This document shows positions 22,385-30,635 of a DNA stretch of 37,314 nucleotides, piece after piece. Position 1 is the first letter of the stretch. Each line of letters starts with the position of its first letter. The notes under the pieces are model-generated. The model saw only the letters and a program-made list of their open reading frames with translations, did not search any database and was not told the origin of the DNA. Source of the DNA: Alphaproteobacteria bacterium (GTDB lineage Bacteria > Pseudomonadota > Alphaproteobacteria > Paracaedibacterales > CAITNM01); assembly GCA_947499175.1 (NCBI GenBank), contig CANMNU010000001.1:1-37314 (forward strand). The letters are read 5' to 3'. A program made the translations under genes and the position numbers.

Positions 22385-25198
22385 ATGACGAAGGATTATA
22401 AAGACACGGTTTTTTTGCCAAAGACCGATTTTGCAATGAAAGCTAACTTAGCTGTTCGTGAAAAGGATTTCTTAGAGTTTTGGAAAAAAATTGATCTTTA
22501 TAACCTTTTACGCCGGCAAGCAAAGGATTTACCAAAGTTCATTTTACATTGGGGTCCTCCTTATGCCAATGGCCACCTACACAATGGCCATGCCTTATCA
22601 TACATTTTAAAAGATATAGTTAATAAAACCTATCAGATGGCTGGCTATAACGCACCATTAGTACCAGGTTGGGACTGCCACGGTTTGCCAATTGAACTGA
22701 AGGTGGAAGAACAATATCGTGCAAAAGGCCAGCGCAAAGAAGAAGTTGATGTTTTAGAATACATTGAATCTTGTCGAGCTTATGCCAATAAGTGGATAAG
22801 TACCCAATCAGAAGAATTACAACGTTTAGGAATTGTTGCTGATTGGAAGAATCCATACATCACCATGGCATTTAAGAACGAAGCCAAAATTGCATCAGAA
22901 CTAGGTAAGTTTTTAATGAATGGCGGGCTTTACCGTGGCCTTAAACCAGTTATGTGGTCAGTAGTTGAAAAAACAGCCCTGGCTGAAGCAGAAGTTGAAT
23001 ACCATAACCATACAAGCGATGCAATTTTTGTTGCTTTCCCAATTGTTAAACCAAGTGTTGAAACCTTAAAAAATGCTCATGCAGTAATTTGGACAACAAC
23101 ACCTTGGACTTTGCCTGGTAATCGTGCGATAGCCTATGGGGCTGATCACAATTACAGTGTTATTGAGGTTTTAGATGGCACTGAATTAATTTCAGCAGGT
23201 ATGCGTTTGTTGATTGCTAAAGATTTAGTAACAGAAGTTACAGCCACGTTAGATGTTATTGATTATCGTATTATTGGGCATGTTAATGGTGAAACGTTAA
23301 AGGGTACAATTTGTCAGCATCCATGGCACGGCCTAGGTTACGATTTTGATGTGCCTATGGTTCCAGGTGAACACGTAACAACTGATGCTGGAACTGGTTT
23401 AGTGCACACTGCTCCTGGCCACGGAATTGAAGACTTTATCGTTGGTCAAGAATTTGGCCTTGAAGTTCCAGAAACCGTACAGGGTGATGGTGCTTATTCC
23501 CCGCATGTTCCAATGTTTGCTGGAAAGCATATTTTTAAAATTGGTCCTGAAATTTTAGAAAAACTAAGTGAAACAAAAACTTTGCTCAAATCAAGTAAAT
23601 TAGTGCATAGCTACCCGCATTCCTGGCGTTCCAAAGCTCCGTTAATTTACCGAGCAACTTCCCAGTGGTTCATTAGTATGGATACTAACGACCTTCGTAA
23701 AAAAGCCATGGCTGAAATTGATAATGTAGAGTGGTTTCCGGCCATGGGCAAAAATCGTATTTCTGCTATGGTAAGCAATCGTCCTGATTGGTGCCTATCG
23801 CGCCAGCGCACTTGGGGTGTGCCAATTACAGTTTTTACCAACAAAAATACCGGTGAAGTATTACGTGATGAAGAGGTGCACCAACGCATAGTAGATGCTA
23901 TCGCTATAGAAGGCATAGCAGCTTGGCACAAATATGACAGTGCGTACTTTTTAGGCAATTCCTATAATGCTGATGATTTTGAAAAAGCCACCGACATTTT
24001 AGATGTTTGGTTTGATAGCGCTTGTACTCACACATTTATTTTAGAAAACAACCTGGATATGAGCTGGCCCGCAGATATGTATTTTGAAGGCTCAGATCAA
24101 CACCGAGGGTGGTTCCAAACTTCTCTATTACATTCATGTGGTACTCGTGGACGTGCTCCGTATAAGCAAGTATTAACCCATGGCTTTGTTTTAGATGAAA
24201 AAGGCTACAAAATGTCAAAATCCCAAGGTAATGGGGTTGAACCACAACAGGTGATCGATACCCTCGGTGCCGATATGCTGCGCCTTTGGGTGGCTAGCAC
24301 AGATTATACTGATGACGTACGCATTGGTAAGGATATCTTAAAGCATAATGAAGATATTTATAGAAGGTTACGTAATACTTTACGATATTTGCTTGGAGCC
24401 CTAGGCGGTTATGATCATAAAGATGAAGTAGAATATGATAAATTGCCCAGTTTGGAACAATGGGTGTTACATCGTTTAAAAGACATCGAAAAAAGTCATC
24501 AAAAGTTACTTAAAACTTATGATTTTGCTGATTTTTATAGTGAATTACATAGCTTTTGTGCCACTGATCTTTCTGCATTTTATTTCGATATTAGAAAAGA
24601 TATATTGTACTGTGATGCTACCCATAATTTACAGCGCCAAAGTACACTTACAGTAATGCATCATGTATTTAGTCATTTAGTACATTGGTTAGCTCCAGTG
24701 TTAAGCTTTACAGTAGAAGAAGCTTGGCAAAGTTTTCAAAAATCAGACAATCCTAGCAGTATCCATGCTCAACGTTTTCCTGAATCGCCACGCCAGTGGG
24801 ATAACCCATCAATTGCTGCACGATGGGAAGATTTGCGCAATATTCGCAAGGTTTTAACCGGCGCATTAGAGGTAGAGCGTTCTTCTAAAACTATTGGGTC
24901 AAGCCTGCAAGCAAAACTAATAATGTATGTTGGCAAAGAATGGGCTGATTGCTTAGCTCCAATTGATTGGGCTGAATTAGCAATTGCGTCACAATGTATT
25001 ATTGTACGTGCGCAAATGCCAGCCAACGCTTTTACCTTAGAAGAAGTAAAAGGAATCAGCGTGGTAGTTGAAATTGCCGAGGGGCAAAAATGTGGGCGCT
25101 GCTGGAAAGTCTTACCCGAAGTAGGCCAAGGAACCAGTGATGATTTATGTAAACGCTGTGACGAGGTTGTGAATGCTCACTTTTCGCAAGCTTCCTAA
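22385..25198 (+). CDS. ileS: Isoleucyl-tRNA synthetase
   Basis: A 937-residue class I synthetase that charges tRNA-Ile and edits misactivated valine. The ATP-binding HIGH motif reads HNGH (residues 66-69) in PYANGHLHNGHALSYILKD. The editing domain shows WTTTPWTLPGNRAIAYG and DAGTGLVHTAPGHGIEDF. KMSKS is at 609-613. A C-terminal zinc finger has cysteines 903, 906, 922 and 925 (CGRCWKV...CKRC). Length and zinc finger place it with the bacterial IleS found in E. coli. The ribosome-binding sequence is weak. lspA overlaps its end by 26 bases, the common ileS-lspA pair. Confidence 0.97.
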   Translation: MTKDYKDTVFLPKTDFAMKANLAVREKDFLEFWKKIDLYNLLRRQAKDLPKFILHWGPPYANGHLHNGHALSYILKDIVNKTYQMAGYNAPLVPGWDCHGLPIELKVEEQYRAKGQRKEEVDVLEYIESCRAYANKWISTQSEELQRLGIVADWKNPYITMAFKNEAKIASELGKFLMNGGLYRGLKPVMWSVVEKTALAEAEVEYHNHTSDAIFVAFPIVKPSVETLKNAHAVIWTTTPWTLPGNRAIAYGADHNYSVIEVLDGTELISAGMRLLIAKDLVTEVTATLDVIDYRIIGHVNGETLKGTICQHPWHGLGYDFDVPMVPGEHVTTDAGTGLVHTAPGHGIEDFIVGQEFGLEVPETVQGDGAYSPHVPMFAGKHIFKIGPEILEKLSETKTLLKSSKLVHSYPHSWRSKAPLIYRATSQWFISMDTNDLRKKAMAEIDNVEWFPAMGKNRISAMVSNRPDWCLSRQRTWGVPITVFTNKNTGEVLRDEEVHQRIVDAIAIEGIAAWHKYDSAYFLGNSYNADDFEKATDILDVWFDSACTHTFILENNLDMSWPADMYFEGSDQHRGWFQTSLLHSCGTRGRAPYKQVLTHGFVLDEKGYKMSKSQGNGVEPQQVIDTLGADMLRLWVASTDYTDDVRIGKDILKHNEDIYRRLRNTLRYLLGALGGYDHKDEVEYDKLPSLEQWVLHRLKDIEKSHQKLLKTYDFADFYSELHSFCATDLSAFYFDIRKDILYCDATHNLQRQSTLTVMHHVFSHLVHWLAPVLSFTVEEAWQSFQKSDNPSSIHAQRFPESPRQWDNPSIAARWEDLRNIRKVLTGALEVERSSKTIGSSLQAKLIMYVGKEWADCLAPIDWAELAIASQCIIVRAQMPANAFTLEEVKGISVVVEIAEGQKCGRCWKVLPEVGQGTSDDLCKRCDEVVNAHFSQAS

Positions 25199-25667
25199 AA
25201 AAGGAAGTATCATTACAGCAGTTTTACTTCTTTTAATTGATCAATTTTCAAAATTTCTCGTGCTTGAAAAAATCAATATAGGGGAAGCTGTAAATATAGC
25301 GCCTTGTTTTAATTTTATCCTAACGTTTAACAATGGTGTCACTTTTGGTTGGTTAAAAGCTTATTCAAACCTGCAATTCATTCTTCTTGTGGTGGGGGTT
25401 TGCGTTATGTCCGTGATTGTGGCCTTTTGGTGGCTTAGGGCTGAAAACTCTACACAACGCTATGCCACAGCAATTATTCTTGCTGGTGCCATAGGCAATC
25501 TGGTTGACCGATTGCGGTTTCGTGGAGTTGTTGATTTTATTGATTTCTACATTTTTGATTACCATTGGTACACTTTTAATGTAGCAGATGCTGCAATTGT
25601 GATAGGAGTAGTCCTATTGTTACTGGACAGCTTCTTTAAAAAGAGTAGGCATACAGGTTTATTTTGA
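25173..25667 (+). CDS. lspA: Lipoprotein signal peptidase (signal peptidase II)
   Basis: A 164-residue inner-membrane aspartyl protease with four membrane segments that removes signal peptides from diacylglyceryl-prolipoproteins. LLIDQFSKFLV is at residues 20-30 with the conserved Asp23. The catalytic aspartates are Asp121 in GNLVDRLRFRGVVDFIDFY and Asp139 in FNVADAAIV. FNNGVTFGW replaces the commoner N.G.AFG motif. The ATG at 25173 overlaps ileS by 26 bases and gives a normal N-terminus. Its stop lies only two bases from the stop of the convergent Sel1 gene. BamD, encoded in this window, is a predicted substrate. Confidence 0.95.
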   Translation: MLTFRKLPKKGSIITAVLLLLIDQFSKFLVLEKINIGEAVNIAPCFNFILTFNNGVTFGWLKAYSNLQFILLVVGVCVMSVIVAFWWLRAENSTQRYATAIILAGAIGNLVDRLRFRGVVDFIDFYIFDYHWYTFNVADAAIVIGVVLLLLDSFFKKSRHTGLF

Positions 25668-25669
25668 TT

Positions 25670-26281
25670 TTAATGTACTCTATTTACTTTTTTTACAGCT
25701 AATTTGCGATATACCGACAGCGCCTGCTCTGGAGTTAGTAAAGTCCCTGCTTCATCACGGTAAATTGCGGCATCTTGAGCCATTTCATCAAGACCTTCAT
25801 TCATGGTTGCTAGACACAAGTAATAAAAAGCTAGTTCATAGTTTGTTGGGCCTGCATAACCGCGCAGTAAAATCACTCCGGCATTAAACTGGGCTGAGCC
25901 ATCCCCTAATTCAGCTGAACGAATATATAGCATTAAGGCTTGGTGTTGGTCTTTATCAATGCCATCACCTGAATAGTAGCTATCTGCTAAAGCTTTAATA
26001 GCTGGAGCATAATCCATGTCTGCAGCACGTTTAAAGTGTTCATTAGCCAAATACGCATTAGTAGCATTTCTCATGCCCATAATTTCTTCAACTCCCTTCA
26101 TATAGTGCCAAAGGGCAGTTCCTGGTAGTGGCTCGTCACAGGGGGGACACTTTATCTCCTTACATACTGATTTTTGGCAAGTTGCTGAAGCATTTTGTTT
26201 GTTGGTGTTAGCTTGAATAGGGTGTAACAAAGATATTGTTGTTAAAATTATAATTGGCAAAGATAAAATATTTTTAAACAT
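25670..26281 (-). CDS. Secreted Sel1/TPR-like repeat protein with cysteine-rich N-terminus
   Basis: A 203-residue protein with an N-terminal signal peptide (about residues 1-24, MFKNILSLPIIILTTISLLH then PIQANT). Four cysteines follow at 35, 40, 45 and 48 in CQKSVCKEIKCPPC, possibly disulfides in the periplasm. Residues 75-150 contain at least two Sel1-like units: ANEHFKRAADMDYAPAIKAL with DSYYSGDGI, then ALMLYIRSAELGDGSAQFNA with GVILLRGYAG. Such repeats usually bind proteins; the partner is unknown. AGGAG eight bases before the ATG is a strong ribosome-binding site that overlaps the end of the CvpA gene. It is the last of three genes transcribed prmC-cvpA-sel1. Confidence 0.75.
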   Translation of the reverse strand: MFKNILSLPIIILTTISLLHPIQANTNKQNASATCQKSVCKEIKCPPCDEPLPGTALWHYMKGVEEIMGMRNATNAYLANEHFKRAADMDYAPAIKALADSYYSGDGIDKDQHQALMLYIRSAELGDGSAQFNAGVILLRGYAGPTNYELAFYYLCLATMNEGLDEMAQDAAIYRDEAGTLLTPEQALSVYRKLAVKKVNRVH

Positions 26282-26291
26282 TAGAATACTC

Positions 26292-27074
26292 CTATTCTGC
26301 GGTGGCTTGATTAATTAATCGTTCCATTTCAATATCTTGTTTAACGGTGTTAGTTTTTTTTGAAACTTTATTTTCACTCTGTTCCTTAGGTTTTAAATTA
26401 GCCAGATCTTCTGCAGAAACTGATGTTTTATTTGCTCTATCAAGGGCTGCTTGCACAACTGGGGCAATTTCTGTGCCAATTTTACTGCTCACTTGATTGC
26501 TAATATTTGCAGCTAACTGTCCAGCTTGTTTAATATCGTCAATTGATGTAGGTCTACGTTCACTTAAACGTTTTTCTTGTGATGAGCGAATCCAAGCTTG
26601 TGCTTCACTTGGTAAAAGAACATAAAGAGTATCGCTGCCCTTGTACATAAAGTTAGAAAAACGACTTTGCTTAATCATTTCAGGATGATCTGGCCGTAAC
26701 CATAAACAACTAGTAAAAAGCTCAACAACAAACAAAATAGCACAACCACGTAGCAAACCATAAGCAACACCTAAAGAACGATCAACTCCACTGAGTGCGC
26801 TTTGACGCACTCTTGAAGTTAAAAAATGGCTAACCAATGTAAGTACCACTAAAAAAATGATAAATATACCGAAAATTGTGACTCCATCAGCAAGCATTGG
26901 GTTAGTAATTTGGCTACGTGCCAAATGTTGAGTTAATGGAAAAAGTAAGTATGCCATGGTTACAGCACCAAGCCAAGAAACTAAGCTAAGTATTTCCTTA
27001 GTTACTCCTCGGATAAGACCAGTAACTGCTGAAAGCACAAGAACTCCCAGAAAAATTAAATCAAACTTATTCAT
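26292..27074 (-). CDS. CvpA family inner-membrane protein
   Basis: A 260-residue protein. The first about 170 residues match the CvpA/colicin V production family: FDLIFLGVLVLSAVTGLIRG with VTKEILSLVSWLGAVTMAYL at the start, GVTIFGIFIIFLVVLTLVSH near residue 83, and SGVDRSLGVAYGLLRGCAIL at 95-114. Four membrane segments are likely. The C-terminal about 90 residues are hydrophilic and charged, ending KQDIEMERLINQATAE. Bacterial CvpA proteins are linked to envelope stress and bile tolerance in enterobacteria; the molecular activity is not established. It starts 17 bases after prmC and ends 10 bases before the Sel1 gene. Confidence 0.88.
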   Translation of the reverse strand: MNKFDLIFLGVLVLSAVTGLIRGVTKEILSLVSWLGAVTMAYLLFPLTQHLARSQITNPMLADGVTIFGIFIIFLVVLTLVSHFLTSRVRQSALSGVDRSLGVAYGLLRGCAILFVVELFTSCLWLRPDHPEMIKQSRFSNFMYKGSDTLYVLLPSEAQAWIRSSQEKRLSERRPTSIDDIKQAGQLAANISNQVSSKIGTEIAPVVQAALDRANKTSVSAEDLANLKPKEQSENKVSKKTNTVKQDIEMERLINQATAE

Positions 27075-27091
27075 AAATACTAAAGTTATTT

Positions 27092-27940
27092 TTACTTATT
27101 ATCTGCACTATAACATAGCACACGTATAGTGCCAGACAGATCTGGGAAAACACCTTGATTTTTTAAGCCACAGCTTAATGCGATGTTTGCAACACACAAT
27201 TCTTGCCCTTTGCCAATTTCAAGAAAAATTTTGCCAAAAGGTTTTAACAGTAAATTTAATTGAGGAATAATTTTTTGGTAGGCTTCTAATCCTGTTAACC
27301 CTGAAAATAATGCAGAGTGTGGGTCATGCATAGTTGAAGAGTCAAGTAATTCAAATGTGCCAATATAAGGAGGATTGCTAACAATAAGATCAAATTTACC
27401 TTTGATAGCCTCTACCCAATTACCTTGAACACAAACAGATCTATCTTTTAAATGTAAAAATTCTTGATTTTTTTTTGCAATATTTAAAGCCGCAAAGCTA
27501 TAATCGATTCCTACTCCAACTGCATGTGGTAACTCACATAAAAGTGTAAATAACAAACACCCAGTGCCTAACCCTAAATCTAGAATTTGATACGAATAAT
27601 CTTTTTCATAACACTGTACGATAGCATCAATCAATGTTTCAGAATCAGGTCTAGGATCAAGGGTACTGGCACTAGTTATGAAATTTCTGCCATAAAATTC
27701 CTTGTATCCCAATATTTTAGCAATTGGTTCACTATTTAACCTACGTTGCACCATATCATTTAACATCTTTTTTTGTAGGGGTGTTAAATTAATATTTGGC
27801 AAATGCATAAAGACCCATTCAGGTGATTGGTTAAGTACCTTTGCCAGAATTAGGCGATATTCAGAAATCTCTATTAAATTGGTCATATTTTTATGTGTTA
27901 CCGCATGTGAAGAAAATTGCTTAAAAATAGGAAACTGCAT
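27092..27940 (-). CDS. prmC: Release factor glutamine methyltransferase PrmC
   Basis: About 282 residues. It methylates the glutamine of the GGQ motif in RF1 and RF2 using S-adenosylmethionine. The SAM-binding loop is ILDLGLGTGCLLFTLLCELP and the catalytic motif is NPPY in DLIVSNPPYIGTFE. The N-terminal helical domain includes RRLNSEPIAKILGYKEFYG with TSASTLDPRPDSETLI following. Start choice: a GTG at 27985 would give 15 more residues but has no ribosome-binding site, while the ATG at 27940 has GAGAAAGT seven bases upstream. The ATG at 27886 would cut into the expected N-terminal helices. Its usual partner prfA is not adjacent. Confidence 0.92.
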   Translation of the reverse strand: MQFPIFKQFSSHAVTHKNMTNLIEISEYRLILAKVLNQSPEWVFMHLPNINLTPLQKKMLNDMVQRRLNSEPIAKILGYKEFYGRNFITSASTLDPRPDSETLIDAIVQCYEKDYSYQILDLGLGTGCLLFTLLCELPHAVGVGIDYSFAALNIAKKNQEFLHLKDRSVCVQGNWVEAIKGKFDLIVSNPPYIGTFELLDSSTMHDPHSALFSGLTGLEAYQKIIPQLNLLLKPFGKIFLEIGKGQELCVANIALSCGLKNQGVFPDLSGTIRVLCYSADNK

Positions 27941-27982
27941 TGTTACTTTCTCGTAGAGAGTGATAAATATATCTAGAAACGT

Positions 27983-27998
27983 CACTGCAGTTGCAGTG
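27983..27998. repeat. Short palindrome upstream of prmC
   Basis: CACTGCA and TGCAGTG form a perfect seven-base inverted repeat with a two-base spacer, CACTGCAGTTGCAGTG. It lies 43 bases upstream of the preferred prmC start, in the divergent region shared with yggT. The spacer is too small for an RNA hairpin of full length, so a protein-binding site is the more likely explanation if it is functional. The remaining bases to 28155 show no gene. Confidence 0.4.
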
Positions 27999-28155
27999 TA
28001 GCGTTTTATTAAAACAATGCATATTTGAATGGCTAACTCAGAATAAAGCCTAAGGCATCCCTTGCGTTTCTAATTTGCTTCGGCAGTATAAAATTCTTAC
28101 GTTTTCTTCGCCAGCAAACTAAGCTAAACTGCAAAAAAGTAACAGGTTTTTTAGA

Positions 28156-28455
28156 ATGATAATTTTAGGCCCACTATTCAATGTTGTTTACGACTTGCTT
28201 GGCTTGTATAAGTTTTGTTTGGTTATTTATGTTGTTTTAGGCTTATTAGAGTCGTTTAACATTATTAATAAATATAATACCGCAGTTTATACTGTGCATA
28301 ATTTCTTGCAAAGCATTACTGAGCCAGCACTTGGGCCAATTCGCCGAGTTATTCCACCAATTAGTGGTTGGGACTTATCTCCCATGGCATTAATATTTAT
28401 TATTTATTTTTTTCAAGGGGTGGTCTTGGAAATTATAAAAAAATTGCCATCTTAA
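28156..28455 (+). CDS. YggT family membrane protein
   Basis: A 99-residue protein with two hydrophobic segments, roughly residues 8-35 (LLGLYKFCLVIYVVLGLLES) and 72-95 (MALIFIIYFFQGVVLEII). The central family motif is SITEPALGPIRRVIPPISGW with DLSPMALI following. YggT proteins have been linked to osmotic tolerance and cell-shape or plastid-division functions in different groups; the mechanism is unclear. There is only a weak ribosome-binding sequence before the ATG. rbfA follows 19 bases later, so the two are probably co-transcribed. Confidence 0.88.
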   Translation: MIILGPLFNVVYDLLGLYKFCLVIYVVLGLLESFNIINKYNTAVYTVHNFLQSITEPALGPIRRVIPPISGWDLSPMALIFIIYFFQGVVLEIIKKLPS

Positions 28456-28474
28456 GTATGGTAAAGGAGCGTTT

Positions 28475-28873
28475 ATGTTAAAACTTTTTGTACCAACTAA
28501 GGCATCAAGTCATCGTCAGGAAAAAGTAGCCGAAGAACTACGTTTTTTATTGTGTCAGATTATACAACGTGACTGCTTACCAATTGAGCGTGACGAGGAA
28601 GATAATTTAATAAAACCTAAATCACCAGTTACGATTACCCATTTGACAGTATCTCCTGATCTTCGCCATGCTCAAATTGGTGTAATGCCGCTAGGAGGTA
28701 TTGGCCAAGAAACTGTTGTTAAATACATGAAAGCGAACGCATGGTATTTGCGCACGGGAGTTGCGAAACAATTAAAAACCAGAGTAGCCCCTGAATTACG
28801 TTTTTATTTAGATAATCACTTTGATAATGTCGCTAAAATTGATGCTTTAATAAATAAGGCTAGCAATAACTAA
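28475..28873 (+). CDS. rbfA: Ribosome-binding factor A
   Basis: A 132-residue KH-like protein that assists maturation of the 16S rRNA 5' end and cold adaptation. SHRQEKVAEELRFLLCQIIQ is at about residues 12-31. VTITHLTVSPDLRHAQIGVM is at about 51-70, and the C-terminal RVAPELRFYLDNHFDNVAKI at about 103-122 is the strongest signature. It has an AAAGGAGCG ribosome-binding site. In many proteobacteria rbfA follows infB and precedes truB; here it follows yggT instead, so the usual nusA-infB-rbfA cluster is broken up. Confidence 0.94.
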   Translation: MLKLFVPTKASSHRQEKVAEELRFLLCQIIQRDCLPIERDEEDNLIKPKSPVTITHLTVSPDLRHAQIGVMPLGGIGQETVVKYMKANAWYLRTGVAKQLKTRVAPELRFYLDNHFDNVAKIDALINKASNN

Positions 28874-28904
28874 ATAAGTATTCTTACAAAAAACACAAGG
28901 ACAT

Positions 28905-29693
28905 TTGTTTCAGGTTTTTGTTAAAATTGTGTTAACATTAAAAAGATGTAATGAGATAAATTCCTTGGTGAAATTCCAGCAAAAGTCATTCAGGCAATTT
29001 GACGATCCTGTTTCTAGTTTTTCAGCATCAAAATTTGCAAATTTATTTAATTTAAAAAAAATCAGCCATACTGTAAATTTGCCAGTTGCTGGACTTAACT
29101 TTAACCAACAACCAGAGTTTGAAAATCCACAATTTCAAACTCAAGCGCTTAATTACCAACCTCATCCATTTTATTTTCAAACAAACACAGGAAAAAATTT
29201 GGGGGCACAAAACTATACAGCACATCACAACAGACATTTCAATCAACCTTATAGACCTATTCAACAAACACAAACAAATACTAAAAAAACATTACAACAC
29301 CACGGGAGGATTACTAAACCAGCCCTGTGGAGCGAGTTTAAACGTATTTACATCACTGAGGTTTTAACGTTCACCATGAGCAAATCAACACTTTTTACCC
29401 TAATTTTTTCTTTCATGTTCCTAGGATGCGTATTTTTCCTAAGTGGTTTTTTTACAGCAACCAATATTTACCGCGAACAACACAGCCTAAATAATGTTAG
29501 AAAACATGTACCATCAGAAACGGCAATGCTGCAAGGACGCCCTGAAAAAGTTGTTAATATGGGGGCTGGCATTGATCATACCGTACCAAAAAGCTACCAA
29601 TACCAAGGCGGAGTGAAGGTTAACCAAAATGCACGACGTCCTTCCCCGTATGTTGAAGAACAAATTAATAGTCGACAGCCATATTATAGGTAA
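28905..29693 (+). CDS. Unrecognised Q/N-rich single-span membrane protein
   Basis: A 262-residue frame that I cannot assign to a family. The start appears to be TTG at 28905, preceded by AAGGA; no in-frame ATG occurs until residue 158. Residues 65-132 are rich in Gln, Asn, His, Pro and aromatic residues (QPEFENPQFQTQALNYQPHP is typical). Residues 161-187 (STLFTLIFSFMFLGCVFFLS...) form one strong membrane segment. About 75 polar residues follow, ending VEEQINSRQPYYR. By the positive charges before the segment the N-terminal part would be cytosolic and the C-terminus periplasmic. A shorter product from the ATG at 29376 is also possible. It lies 31 bases after rbfA. Confidence 0.55.
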   Translation: MFQVFVKIVLTLKRCNEINSLVKFQQKSFRQFDDPVSSFSASKFANLFNLKKISHTVNLPVAGLNFNQQPEFENPQFQTQALNYQPHPFYFQTNTGKNLGAQNYTAHHNRHFNQPYRPIQQTQTNTKKTLQHHGRITKPALWSEFKRIYITEVLTFTMSKSTLFTLIFSFMFLGCVFFLSGFFTATNIYREQHSLNNVRKHVPSETAMLQGRPEKVVNMGAGIDHTVPKSYQYQGGVKVNQNARRPSPYVEEQINSRQPYYR

Positions 29694-29756
29694 TATTTTC
29701 AAAAAATTATTGGGATATAAATATTTTAAAAACTTAAGTGACCACTTTTCAAAGTA

Positions 29757-30563
29757 TTATCCAGCATTTGCCAAAACTGGACCAAGCCGGATTGGTTGAA
29801 TAGTGCAAGCTTTTCCACCCTGTCCAACTTCAATAAATACCCCACAAACCGTGCCTTCACCTGTTGCAGGTTCTTTTTGCTTAGGTTTCGGTATTTTTTT
29901 TAAAAAATTAGCAAATGCAGTTTCAGGGTGCAAACCAATTACCGAATCGTAATCACCGCACATGCCAGCATCAGTTAAATAAGCTGTGCCACCCTTCATG
30001 ATTTGCGCATCAGCGGTTGGAACATGGGTATGGGTACCAATAACTGCTGATACCCTTCCATCAAAATACTTAGCCAGTGCCATTTTTTCAGAAGTAGTTT
30101 CGCCATGAACATCAATAAAAATAGCTGAAATAGCACCACCTAAAGGATAAAGCTTTAAAACATCTTCCACAGCTCGAAATGGGCAATCAAGAAATGGCTC
30201 CATAAATAAACGACCCATGACGTTAATTACCATTAAAGTTTTTCCCTTTAAAGTATAGAGACCGTATCCTTTACCAGGAGCACACTTTGGCAAATTTAAA
30301 GGGCGTAAAACTTTATCAGTTTGGCTAATCAATGAGATAATTTCAGATTTATCAAAAGTGTGATTACCACCAGTGATAATATCTACCCCAAGTCTAAAAA
30401 AATCTTGCGCCATAACTGGCATTAGCCCAAAACCATGGGCAGCATTTTCCCCATTAATAACTGTAAAGTCAGGCTGGTATTTCTGCTTTAAGGCCGGTAA
30501 GTGTTTAGCCACCGCATCACGACCGCTACGGCCAAATATATCACCTAGGAACAAAATTTTCAT
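29757..30563 (-). CDS. YmdB/TIGR00282 family metallophosphoesterase
   Basis: A 268-residue calcineurin-fold phosphoesterase of the YmdB group. Metal-binding residues are visible as Asp8 in MKILFLGDIFGRSGR, Glu39-Asn40 in VINGENAAHGFG, Asn67-His68 in ITGGNHTFDK, and the HTH of GTHTHVPTADAQI. In Bacillus the homologue hydrolyses 2',3'-cyclic nucleotides and affects motility and biofilm choice; the role in alphaproteobacteria is not well defined. It lies 72 bases downstream of murB on the same strand and converges with the Q/N-rich gene. No convincing terminator lies between them. Confidence 0.92.
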   Translation of the reverse strand: MKILFLGDIFGRSGRDAVAKHLPALKQKYQPDFTVINGENAAHGFGLMPVMAQDFFRLGVDIITGGNHTFDKSEIISLISQTDKVLRPLNLPKCAPGKGYGLYTLKGKTLMVINVMGRLFMEPFLDCPFRAVEDVLKLYPLGGAISAIFIDVHGETTSEKMALAKYFDGRVSAVIGTHTHVPTADAQIMKGGTAYLTDAGMCGDYDSVIGLHPETAFANFLKKIPKPKQKEPATGEGTVCGVFIEVGQGGKACTIQPIRLGPVLANAG

Positions 30564-30635
30564 AAATTAACGACTGTAAATAATTTGTTTTAAAACTTGT
30601 TGTTATTATAGCTAGTATTTACAAATATCATAGAA

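Noticed and set aside
28074..28096. GCTTCGGCAGTATAA resembles the start of eukaryotic U6 snRNA
   Set aside because: The match is about ten bases and the rest of U6 is absent, so this is chance.
29737..29757. AAGTG/CACTT as terminator between the Q/N-rich gene and the YmdB gene
   Set aside because: The arms are five bases with a two-base loop, too small for a stable hairpin.
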